From Ampelomyces quisqualis (lineage: Eukaryota > Ascomycota > Dothideomycetes > Pleosporales > Phaeosphaeriaceae), in the NCBI GenBank assembly GCA_018398575.1, contig JAGTXZ010000011.1:1054001-1118000 (forward strand): a stretch of DNA of 64,000 nt, read 5' to 3'. The position numbers and the translations under genes were made by a program. Positions 23,201 to 33,599 of this stretch are shown here, piece after piece. A model generated the notes under the pieces. The model worked only from the letters and a program-made list of their open reading frames with translations. It ran no database searches and was not told the DNA's origin. Every line of letters starts with the position of its first letter. The first letter of the stretch is position 1.

Positions 23201-24180
23201 GAAGTGCCTAGAAGAAACTTTCTTTCTAAGCCTAAGCTGTTACAATCTATTCTACTTTAACTTTTCTTATTTGTTTTGCAGTCTCTATTTCCTTATACCT
23301 GCGCTTCTCTACAACAAAGGCATTAGCTTACACCTTAATACTCTTGTTAACACTAGTACTTAAGGTTTCCTATTTTTAAATTTACAAATTGTTTTATCTG
23401 TTTCTAAAGCCTTATATTAACCTATTTAGAAGCTTCTCTTCTAGGTTTAGGTACGCAGTTTTAAGAATTAGATTACTTCTGCAGTTACTTAATATATTTA
23501 ACTACACTTAAATATTAATAGCTAAAAGATTTTAAACTGTCTATTTCTTATCTTTAATCTTAGGTCTTAGGATTATATACTTAGCCTCTAATAGTTAAGA
23601 CAATTTAAGATTTAATTAGACACAGATAGGTTACAGTTTATTTAGCTATCTAAGTACCTCTACTTATACAATTCTTTACCTTCTATTTCTACTATTCTAT
23701 ATTAAGCTACAGTGCTAGCTACTATCTATCTTAATATGCAATAACGCAACGCTCTATAGAAGAAAGAAAACTATTGTATCTAAAACAGTCCTTAATATTA
23801 TTCTCCTTCTTCTATTTATTATATTAAGGGATGCTTAAATCTGCTATTAGCTTAAAGATTCTTAGAGATTCTTTATACCCTAACTAAGCAACCCTGCTTA
23901 AAGTCTAAACCTTTTCTAACTACCTGCATTGCTCTTATTTCTGCTAATGCATTTTACTTTATTATAAAGAAGCCCTAAAACAAGTTCTTTATACCTAGCC
24001 TATATAAGATTAACAGGATTCTTGCCTTTAAGAACAACGCAGCTAATTAATACTAATTGTGTAAGTAACTACCTACCTGTTACTCTTAGTATTAGAATAT
24101 ATTTAGCAAGTTAGCAGCTAATTAATTGCTTTCTTATTGTTTGTACAATTATAAGATTGTCTTTAAAGAACTGTTACTAA
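23201..24180 (+). pseudogene. Chromovirus 1 protease and linker region, poorly preserved
   Basis: This lies between the zinc knuckle and reverse transcriptase, where the aspartic protease of a Ty3/gypsy polyprotein is expected. I cannot point to the catalytic D-T/S-G triad. Stops and frame changes are dense. Confidence 0.4.
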
Positions 24181-25430
24181 ATGCGTTTAGTCTCTTGTAC
24201 AAGCAGAATTAAGAGAAACTTAAAGCTACTAAGGCCTACGTCTAGAAACACCTTTAGAAGAGTTTTATTAAGGCTAGCTAAATTCCTTTTACTTTACTTA
24301 TTCTTTGTGTACACAAACTAAATAGAGATATACGCATCTGTGTAGACTACTAAAAGATTAACGCCTTTACGCGCAAGGACGTCTATCTAATCTCTTGTAT
24401 AAATAAGCTGTTGTTATAGCCCTCTAAAGCTAAGATCTTTACTAAGTTTAACATTAGAGCTGCTTTTAACAAAATTTGTATAGATTCTAACTCTAAAAAG
24501 TATACTACGTTCTAGACCTATTACAGTACTTATAAGTGTAAAGTGCTTTCTTTTAGCTTGTGTAATAGGCTAGCTACGTATTAGCGTTACATAAATAATA
24601 TACTAATTGATTATCTTAACAATTTCTGTATTGCGTATCTTAATAACATTCTAATCTACTCTAAGGATATAAATTTATATTAGGAACACGTCTAAAAGGT
24701 TCTAGAGCGCCTACGTACTGCAGGACTCTAAGTAGATATTTAGAAGAGTAAATTCTATATAACTTATACAAAGTATCTAGGTTACGTTTTAATAAACTAG
24801 GGCACTAAGGTTAACTCTAACAAGGTAGAAGCACTCTGCAACTAGGCTGAACCTACTAAAGTTACTAGCGTTAAGTTATTTCTTAGTTTTGCTAGTTTCT
24901 ATTAACAATTTATTAAGGATTTCTCTTGTATAGCTAAACTAATTATAAAGCTTTAGAGTCCTGCTACTCCTTTTAAATAGACTACAGACTAGTAATAGGC
25001 CTTTAATTAGATTAAAGCCTTACTTCTAGCTATTTCTACGCTATTGCATTTCTATCCTAAGTACAACACAAAATTAGAAACTAACGCGTTAGATAGAGTA
25101 ATAGCAGAAGTACTCTCTTAAAGGCACTCTAATAACAAGTAGTATTTTATAGCCTTCTATAGTTACGCTCTATCTAGAGCTAAACTTAATTAAAAAATAT
25201 ATAATAAAGAACTGTTTGCTATCTTAAAAGCATTGAAAAAATAGAGAGCTAAGCTTACTTTTATATAGAGCTAAATCTAAGTGTATTTAGACTATTGCTT
25301 CTTAGAATACTTTATAACTACAAAGGTTCTTAATATACGTTAAGCCTTATAGGCAGAGGTTATTACTTCTTTTAATTTTTGCATCAAGTACACCCCTAGC
25401 AAGTTAAACAAGAGAGCTAATTTCCTTAGC
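24181..25430 (+). pseudogene. Chromovirus 1 reverse transcriptase and RNase H
   Basis: The RT domain runs from about 24230 to 25000. It shows the ordered Ty3/gypsy segments IRICVDYQKINAFT, KIFTKFNIRAAFNKI, SLCNRLATYQRYIN, the catalytic box at 24631-24665 read as AYLNNILIYS, then LERLRTAGLQVDIQKSKFYI and VKLFLSFASFYQQFIKDF. The catalytic Y-L-D-D is Y-L-N-N, both Asp codons mutated to AAT/AAC as RIP on the opposite strand does. RNase H follows to about 25430, ending in a FNFCIKYTPSKLNKRAN-like segment before the integrase. The domain copies element RNA into DNA inside the particle; this copy is dead. Confidence 0.9.
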
Positions 25431-25789
25431 TAAAGAGAACAAGACGTTAGTAAGGTTAAGGCTGCCTAACAAGATAACAGATCTTATATACTTTTAGGAC
25501 CTAAATAACTAAACTACCTAATTAACTCTAAACTAGCCTAGACCTACGTCTGTATCTAGCTAGAGTCTGCAGTTCCTATTATTTTAGTTTACTCTATTAG
25601 TGCTCTCTTAAACATTAACTCTTTAGAACTAATTAAAGCCCTACTAGTAGAAAATTGCTACTCCTTTAAGGAAGAACGCCTTACGTTACTACAGCTATAT
25701 TATATCTAAGAAGAACTACTACTATATTACTTACGCCTATGTGTACCTAGTGATTCCCTCTTGTGCACTTAACTAATTAGAAAGGCTTA

Positions 25790-26860
25790 TAATTAGGTAT
25801 CTACTGCTTACCTAAGCGCTATAAAGATATATTAGCTCCTAGCCTAGCAATATTATTAGAAAGGTATAGAGGCTATATGTAAACGCTATGTATAAAACTA
25901 CGTATTCTGTTAGAGATCTTATCTAAGATAGCTCTAATCCTAAAGTTTCTTCTATCTATTACTAATTTCTAATAGGCCTATATAGTATTTGTGCATAGAT
26001 TTTAAGACATTTCTAATAGATTGTTATAGCTATAATTAAATTATAGTTGTTATTAATTGTCTATCTAAGTAAGCTGTTTCTATTCTTGCTACAAAACAAT
26101 TAACGCTTAAAAAATAGCTTACTTGTTTATCTAATACGTATACTAATTTAGCTATATGCCTAAAAGCATAGTGTCTAACTGCAGACTCTAGTTTGTATTC
26201 TAATTCTAGTCTAAGTTCTGTAAGATTCTAGGCGTACAAATTAAGCTTTCTACAGCCTACTGTAAACAAACTAATAGACAAACTAAGATTATAAACAAGT
26301 ATATTAATTAATAATTAAGGCTCTTTATATTCTATTACTAGAATAACTAGAGTAACCTCTTGCTAATAATTAATTGAGCCTAAGCTACGCTACTGCACTC
26401 CGCAATTAGTATAGCGCTGTACTAGCTTCTTTTTAGATCTAAACTGCGCTAAAGCTAGGATTAGTTATTATCTACTTTAAAACACAAGGATGCTAATATT
26501 AAAGATGCCTTAAGCTTAGCTACCTGCATGCACAAAGCCTAGCGTACAGCTAAAAACAATATAGAAAAGGCTTAATAACGCATAGCTGCTAAAGTTAACA
26601 AATATTAATAACTTGTTAATTAGTTAGTAAGTAACAAGGTTTACGTGTTAACCTAAAACCTATTTATTACCTGCCTAAGTTGCAAACTTACTAAATTGTA
26701 AAAGAGACTTTTTAAAGTTCTAGAACAAGTTAGGCATTTATTTTAATTAAAACTACTAGAAGACTCTAAGATCTATAACGTGTTTACTCTAGACGTCCTC
26801 TGCAAAGACTCTAACAACCTTCTGCCTAGTTAGCTAAGCCTAAACCTATCTAGTATCTTA
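25790..26860 (+). pseudogene. Chromovirus 1 integrase
   Basis: The HHCC zinc-binding part is read at 25846-25917 as KYYYWKGMEAICKRYVQNY followed by VFCQRS. The catalytic core opens at 25965 with SNRPIQYLCIDFKTFLID, carrying the first catalytic Asp, and continues with QIIVVINCLSKQAVS to about 26560. Further acidic residues are not certain. Integrase joins the cDNA ends to the host chromosome. It is followed directly by the chromodomain. Confidence 0.85.
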
Positions 26861-26869
26861 ATTTAAGGC

Positions 26870-27040
26870 GTTAAAGAATAGGAAGTTAAGAAGATCTTAG
26901 CTAGTAAGCTATACTACTCTATTCTAAAGTATTGCGTAAAATAGGTAGGCTATAATCTTTACCTTACCTAGTATAATGCCTGAAACTTTATAAGCGCTCT
27001 ACACATATTGCAAGCGTTTTACAAACGCTATCTAAAATAG
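26870..27040 (+). pseudogene. Chromovirus 1 chromodomain
   Basis: The frame reads EVKKILASKLYYSILKYCVK, then QVGYNLYLTQYNA, a stop, and NFISALHILQAFYKRYL. This fits the chromodomain pattern VEKIL-ASKxRxGxLxYxVKWxGY with an aromatic cage and a C-terminal helix. Integrase chromodomains in chromoviruses are thought to steer integration to heterochromatin, which fits this location. Confidence 0.8.
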
Positions 27041-28191
27041 CTAAGACCCTTACAAGTGTTAGCTAAGTAGATTACAGTATAAGAAAAAAAACTTAAAGAT
27101 CTTATAGCATTATAAGATAATTATATTAAAGAAATTAAACTTAATATTGCAACTACTACACTAGTGTGTAACAGTTATTAACAATAGAAGTCTTACTCTT
27201 TTATTAGATCTAACAGCAGACTGTTACTACTACTAGTAGAATATTTTTAACTGTCTAAATCTCTAAGTGTAGACACTAACGCACTACCTAGTTATCTTCT
27301 ATTCTAGCTCTACTTGCTATAAGTACTAGTCTCTTGCGCTGCCTTCTACGCCTTCTTCTACTCTACTAACTGTTTAGCCTTTAATACTATTATAATATCT
27401 ACTAGCTAGGTAACTACACTAGTTAACCTAGCTATGCTTCTTCTAAGCACTCTAACCTCTTTAGCTATCTCTCTAACTTCTTTAGCCAGCTTCTTCCTCT
27501 AGTAATAAGCGCTAACTAACAAGTTAGTGTTATTTAAGTTAGCTACCTATATAGTGCTTATTTGCACTATAGCAGCTAACTAAAACACTATGTCCTTAAT
27601 AGTAACCTCTTACTCTAATACAACCTTATAAGACTTATCTCTACCTAGAGCAGCAAACCTGCAGTTAAAGGCCTTAAAAAGGCTATTATACTCTTAGCCT
27701 GCATATAAAAGAACTAGGCAATACTTCTTATTTAAGAGCGTACAATATGTACACTTCTTAGAGATATTTAAATAGAATCTAAACTTAATATTAAACTAGC
27801 TGCAAGTAAAAGCTCTTACAGCCTACAGGTAAACAACTTAATAGGCTAAAAGATAAGCTCTAAGAGAGATACAAATAGGTATTGTATGTATCTACAAAAT
27901 AGTTAGCTAGTAATTAAATTAAAAGGGCATTTAAATAGCAGTAGGTATACAAACGTGTAGAAGAAGAGTAAAAAGAACTAGTATACTAAGAGCTAGCCTT
28001 ATATATATACTTTAAAAACTCTTAGTAAAGTTAAGATAATAAATGCGCTGCTGCGCTAAGTATAACAATAACAAACAGCTATAACATGTTATTAGAAATT
28101 TAAAGTTAAAGTAAATAAGACTTTTAGAAAATTTTAGAATGTATCTAAAAGCGCACTAATACAGACCTAATTAATAGAGACTATTAATTTT
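27041..28191 (+). other. Chromovirus 1 region between pol and 3' LTR
   Basis: This is over 1 kb with degraded frames. A plus-strand stretch near 27620-27960 gives segments like YLFKSVQYIHFLEIF and RQALREIQIG that might be a third frame. A charged antisense stretch covers 27330-27520. No family is recognised. Confidence 0.35.
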
Positions 28192-28202
28192 AAGAAGAGA
28201 GG
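28192..28202 (+). promoter_or_regulatory. Polypurine tract of chromovirus 1
   Basis: AAGAAGAGAGG lies three bases upstream of the 3' LTR, where plus-strand DNA synthesis is primed. Confidence 0.8.
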
Positions 28203-28205
28203 TAA

Positions 28206-28505
28206 TGTAACAGGCATATGCAAACACATATTACATCTAATACCCTATAAAGGCTTAGTAACAGATTATGCAAAAAATAGTAGAAACAGTACTAAAAGTG
28301 CTTTAAATTAGCTCTAACTTAGTTGCTACTTTAACTATAAATATAAGCCTATTGCATTAGATAAAGGACAAGTTTTTCTTGTCCTTTTGTACAAGACCTA
28401 TAGGTGTATAGCTAATTTAGAATCTCTAATACAACACGCACTCCTATATGCCCTTGATACGTATCCAATTCAATCCTAATAGCTGTACCTACCTGCGTCG
28501 TTACA
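28206..28505 (+). repeat. 3' LTR of chromovirus 1
   Basis: This 300-bp copy keeps words lost in the 5' copy, for example gtatccaattcaatcc against gtatctaatttaatct. It is therefore partly closer to the unmutated state. Confidence 0.95.
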
Positions 28506-28640
28506 TTAGCAAAGAACATTAAAATCTACAAACTTTACTGCCTTGCATCTTAACAACAAGAGCAGCTATAAGAAATTGAAAAAGTACGTTTTAAAGAGAA
28601 TATCAAGCTCTATATTTTTGGTTTTTAGGATAATAACGTA
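28506..28640. other. Short junction segment after the 3' LTR
   Basis: No coding frame is recognised. It does not continue the left-arm sequence interrupted at 9860. Confidence 0.5.
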
Positions 28641-31500
28641 ATAGCGCAGGTAGGGCAGGTAGGTCCAGTAGATTAGGCAGATTAATTTGAGCATTTTAGT
28701 CTAATTAGGTAGCTAGAACAAATAGGGGACACTAGGGACAGTTAAGTACAGTTAAGAACTGTCTAGTTAACTGTTCTAACAGTGTCGCTAATGTTGCAGA
28801 TGTTGCTAACGTTGTATTTTCCTAACGTAGTTAATTCTTAGACTTATACTTTAGAATCTCTTTCTAGGTACTTTTCTTATATAGCTAATAAATTTCTTTA
28901 AGAAAGGCATCTAATAACAGGCTTTTTATTAGATATTAAAGTATCTGCTTCTATATATTAAGTAGCTTAGGCATGTTATTTTAATAAGCACGCTTCTTAA
29001 CTATTTAGTAATTCTAATTACTTAGTATTACTGTTATAATTATAGCGTTTAGTATTTTGTAACTAGAGCGCTTAGTCTAGGCTTCTATAAGGCCTAGAAG
29101 GAAAGTGTTCTTAAAATTATCCTTTTAGTAATTTATAAATAGATCTATAATTAATTTATTAACACTCTTACTTTCTATCTAATTATTATAATTCTTCTTA
29201 TAGCAAAGTAGCATATATAAATTTAGTAGTTTATTAATTTTAGAAACTACTCTTTGTAGTTAACAACTTAATTATATAAAAGAATCTACTAATCCTTCTT
29301 TATCTAGGGCTCTAGAGTTACTACTTCTAGGTTAAGTAGCAGAAGAGAAAAAGGCTAACTGCCTATTCTGTTAAGAACCTATTTAATTCTTAGATACTAA
29401 CAGGCTAGCTCTTTTAGGACCTAGTAATAGTTCTTAGCTATTAGACCCTACGCGCTTTATAAGCTTAATACTAGATACCTAATCTAGTTCTAGAGTTACC
29501 TCTAGTATAACAAGCCTAGTATATTTACTTTAGTCTAAGAGAATTTCTAAATACTTACTAGCCTTACTAGCACTTCTCTTAGCTTTTACATCTTCTTTTT
29601 TGTAATTATAAGATTAGCTAGTCTCTATAATTCTTAGGATTAGATACTTACTCCTAAGCTATTGCTTGGTAACCTTAGTAATTTTCTAGCTTAGTTAATC
29701 CTGTAGAATAGGTAGGTTAATGTCCTGCCTAGGATTATTAAGTTTACTAACGTATAGAATATCTATAATCTTAAGCGCTTACTTCTTAAGTGTCTTATCT
29801 TCTTAGTTACTAGGATAGAATGTAGATTTATAAACGGTAATATTCTTTAATACAATTACTAAATTAATTAATAGAACCTAAATATAATAGATATTAGAGG
29901 CTAGATAGCCTACTAGATATCTAATATAGCTGTAAGGGTTAACTTTAAACGTACGCCTGTTCCTACCTACTACTTAGTCGCAATTAAGAGGATATGCTCT
30001 GCAGCTATAGGTATAAGTACTACTCTAATTTAGGCGTAAATTAGCAGTTCTGTGCCTAGTAATTGCTAGCTTATACTATCAAAAATATTACCTAAACTAG
30101 GCGTATAGAACCTTATTTAGGGACTAAAATCTATAGATTTTTAATAGGTATATTCTATGTAGATAGGCTGCTGCATCTTTAATTTATAGCTAGAGCTTAA
30201 TTAGAACATTTGTACCTGTGTATATCTTTATAGATTTTATAATTAGCTTCTTACTTACTTACTTAGCTAATCTATTTAGCAAATACGTGTATAGTAGTAG
30301 GCGTAGTATTTTAATCTACTCTTAATCTGCCTACTCCTTATACTACAAACGCCCTTTCTAAGGCAGAGTTGCAGTGTTATTATTCTAATAGATTTTTATA
30401 ATTTTTAGATTAAATTTGTTTCTAACTTAGGCTGTAAGTTACTTAATTACCTTTATTATCTTAATTAACGTCTAGTTATATAGGCTGTAGTTAAAGAGCT
30501 AGCTTAAGTAGTTCTTTTTAATAATTAAGGACTATTCTTTATAAAGCCTTCTAGTTAGCATGTTAAATAGATATTAAGAAACTTAGCTATTATAAGACTA
30601 TTTAAGCTGCATAAGTAACTAAGTAGTCTTAACAATTAATTCTTTTAGTCTTATTTATCTTAACGTTTTAGGCTAACTAGGTAAGAGCTTAGAGTGCTTA
30701 CTAGCCTAGGTAGCCTAACTATTTACACTATAGATCCTTGTTATCTTTTTTTAATTAATTAATATTAGATTAATATAACGTATAAAGGATTAGTAGTTAT
30801 AGAACATAGCGTATAACCTAGTTGTATTTAATAAACAAAAGGTTATAAGCCTTATAAAGCTTGTGTATAATTACGTTTTACTTATATAATTTAAACCTAA
30901 GAGTGCTATCTAATCTACTATACTATTTACTTACTTGCTTAAGTAGTAGTGCAGATACAATATTTACATAAAAGCTATCTATAACTTTAACCTTCTTAAG
31001 CTTTAAGTCTCTAGTGTAAGAACTATCTAGACTATACAGAACGTTCTTAATTACTTAATTGCTATACCTGGTTAAAGAAAGTAACTATATTCTAGCCTTA
31101 ACTCTTTCTTTAGAGTAGGTAAGACTAAAACAAGAAGTAATTAATTATTAATAAGGTACACTACACTAGCTCTATTATAAATAGTACTTCTTAAAAGTAA
31201 ATAGGTTATAAACGTCGTTATATACACTCTAAAGTCTAGATTAGTAATATTAGGTTTCTAATTAAAAGTAGTTAGGTTAATTAGTGCTGCTTTAACATCT
31301 TCTAGATATATTACTACCTTAGTTCTAGAACTTAACTAGTTAGCTATAATAGGTAGCATCTAACTAGCTTTCTTAATTTTATTATAAAGTATAGCCTACT
31401 TAGAAGTGTTAAGCTGCTTAAGGACCTTCTTTAAGTTAAAATTAGAGATCTTGATTAGTACTTTCTTTAGTAAGGCTAATTTAGGAATTATAGTCTTTAG
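28640..31500 (-). pseudogene. Ty1/copia pol remnant with integrase, lacking RT
   Basis: Read on the minus strand, a nearly continuous frame with Gln-type stops runs from about 31500 down to 28640. The integrase core spans about 30600-30100, with a KIIKIYQNNNTATL segment (decayed D-N-G box) and ILRLLLYTYLLNRLAK (the Y-T-P-Q-x-N-G-x-A-E box). AAYLHRIYPLEIYRF follows, and the C-terminal copia block at about 30020-29890 reads YSCRAYPLNCDQVVGRNRR, then YIRYLVGYLAFNIYYIQV. Next comes a linker with LRQENTTLATSATLATLLEQ at 28838-28750. The reverse transcriptase that should follow is missing; the linker ends close to the chromovirus LTR. Integrase before RT marks Ty1/copia. Confidence 0.72.
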
Positions 31501-32560
31501 TTAAAGACAATCTATTAGGTCCTATTTATACTTTTCTATTCTTATAAGAGTAAGGTTTTAGCTTTAAATTGTCTTTGCCTTTGTTCTTTAGCTTAGAGTC
31601 CTTGTTTTTAGAGTTCTTAATGTTTCTAAGAGTTGCAAAAGCTAAATAGAACTTTTCTTTAATAGCAAAGACTACTTGTTTCTAAAGTATAAGAGAAAAG
31701 ATCTTAGCTAGATTATACATAGTTATAGCTAGTTAACCTAGGGCTGTATCTTTAATAATATTCTAACGCATTAATTAAGCCTAGTTAAGAGCAATCCTAA
31801 TAGATAGAGCATCTAGAAAATTAGTAAGAGTAAGTTATTCTTCTATCTCTATAACTTAGAACACTTAAGCCTTTCTATAGATTACTTACTATTTGTTAAA
31901 CTATTTATCTAGAGTAATCTTACTATACCTAGCCTTTTCTAGACAAGCTTAATACTGCTGCCTAACTAGGTATATAGTATTATTATCTATTAGAGCAAGG
32001 TAGTGCTTAAAGATCCTTATTAAGGCTTAGGAAGTTATTTCTAAAGAGTTAAGCATTTTAATTACAGCTAGTACTATTAGATCCTTAGCTACTATTTAAC
32101 TAATCTATTCCTAGACTTTGCTAAGCTTAGCTGCTTGCCTTGTCTATTTTAATGTATTAATTTTATATTAGTGGACGTTTTCTTTATAACTGCTAGAAGT
32201 AAGTTTATAAGTAGCTAGCTTTAGATTATACTAATTAAAAGCTTTATTATAGATTTGCGTATCTAGATTAGTAGCTCTAGATAGTAGAGTAGAGACTAGT
32301 TAACTTAGAGAAGCTAGAAGCTTTAGATATTTAGGCTTCTAATTGTTAATTAGAAGCATTATATTACTATATAGGTTAATCTAATTCTAGACTCCTTTGT
32401 TGTAAGTATAAAGCTAGAGTTATGCAAACTGGTACAGCTAGTCTAACTAACTGTTTAATAGAATATCTAGGCTAATCTTATTATTAGAATTAAAGTCTAT
32501 AATTATTAACTAGTTAGTTTGTAGAAAGTATTTAAAACAAGTTTTTTAAGAAGTTTTAGA
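31500..32560 (-). pseudogene. Ty1/copia gag remnant
   Basis: Immediately upstream (higher coordinates) of the integrase part, the minus strand reads a gag-like frame. It has LALIDNNTIYLVRQQYQACL, then FYLAFATLRNIK and a lysine-rich tail SKNKDSKLKNKGKDNLKLK, before a damaged Cys/His-like segment. The assignment rests mainly on position before copia pol. Confidence 0.5.
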
Positions 32561-32990
32561 GTAATTGTTAATCTAGGTAGTACCTTAGTAATATAAGGTG
32601 CGTAAAGAGAATTAACACTATAGTCTTATAACGCAGGGCTTATAACTATAAAAGCTAAGTGTAAAGATGCTATAGCGTAGAGCTGTTAGTTGCGTAGCAA
32701 TGCGCCTACGCTACTATAACACTACTTTAGCTGTTACACGCGTAAAACGCGCACAACTGTTCTAGTATCTTAATAGTACTACGCTAGCGCAGACCTAGTG
32801 CATTCTAGTTATAAAGACACGCATCTAGTTGTACTTATAGAAGAGCAGTTCTATACTAAAGCTGTAAAACAAGAATTAATTTACTTTTATTTATACTACT
32901 ATTATTATTTTGTAACTTTGCTAAACTTCTTATAGTTTTAATTTCTCTACCTTGTAAAAGAATAGCAGTCTAGTTACTTAATAACAATAG
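32561..32990. other. No gene recognised
   Basis: AT-rich sequence with several short inverted words around acgcgtaaaacgcgc (32730-32750). It could include the copia 5' LTR, but no second LTR is visible to compare. Confidence 0.4.
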
Positions 32991-33250
32991 ATTAGAATCT
33001 ATCTCTAAACTTACTAAGGGAAAATACTCTTAATAAAGAAATAATAAGTAGTCTAGGTAAACACTTAGCGCAGCTAAAGCGCTAGCGCTAAGAACTTAAG
33101 AAGTAAGCTAAGATCTAGAATCTAGAGAAAGAAGTACGCTAATAGAAGTAATTACTAGTAAGTAAATAGCCTTCTCTAACTTCTAAACAGCTCTTACGTT
33201 AGGAAAAATCAAGATTCGTCTGGTTAGCCTAGTCGCAGCAACCCGCAGCT
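32990..33250 (+). pseudogene. Coiled-coil fragment on the plus strand
   Basis: With stops read as Gln, the frame gives LNKEIISSLGKHLAQLKR and then a heptad-like Q/E/K-rich stretch ending in LLRQEKSRFVWLA. The TGG and TGA words in 33215-33256 are retained, so this island is barely mutated. It may be the C-terminal tail of a transposase such as a fungal pogo type, but this is not established. Confidence 0.35.
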
Positions 33251-33350
33251 GCCTGATAGTAATACTATCTACTAAACAATTTGCTAAAGTTACTCTACTT
33301 ACTTCTAGTTACTAGCAACCTAATAGCAACCTAATAGTAAGTTGCCTATA

Positions 33351-33420
33351 TTGCCTGTGTTGCCTGTATTGCTAGTGTCGCTAGTATCGCTAGTGTTGCT
33401 AGTGTTGCTAGTATTGCTAG
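33351..33420. repeat. 9-bp tandem repeat
   Basis: About eight units of (t/c)gctagtgt or tgcctgtat, 9 bp each. As coding sequence on the minus strand it would give a repeated L-A-T/A-I tripeptide, like the LATSATLATL linker of the copia remnant. Confidence 0.75.
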
Positions 33421-33599
33421 ATTTAACAGTTAAGGACTATTAAGTACTGCAGCACTAGCAGAACTGTATACTGCAGCTAGCTGCCTATGTCTTTACACTC
33501 TTGTAGCGTAGGCTAACTAAGCTAGTTCTTCTTGTCTAGTTATATAGGCTTTTTAATTAAGTATAGTATAGTTAAATTACGCTTCTTTAAAAGGAGACT

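Larger units (their letters stand above)
9861..28505 (+). mobile_element. Ty3/gypsy chromovirus with nested hAT insertions
   Basis: This element is bounded by two 300-bp LTRs (9861-10160 and 28206-28505) that begin TGTAAC and end GTTACA. Without the two hAT insertions and their duplicated target bases it would be about 6.8 kb, normal for the family. Order on the plus strand is gag with a zinc knuckle, reverse transcriptase, RNase H, integrase and chromodomain. RT before integrase marks Ty3/gypsy, and the C-terminal chromodomain marks the chromovirus branch. A purine-rich tract precedes the 3' LTR. No 5-bp target duplication is visible: aggat lies before the 5' LTR and ttagc after the 3' LTR. 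All genes are RIP-inactivated. Confidence 0.9.
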
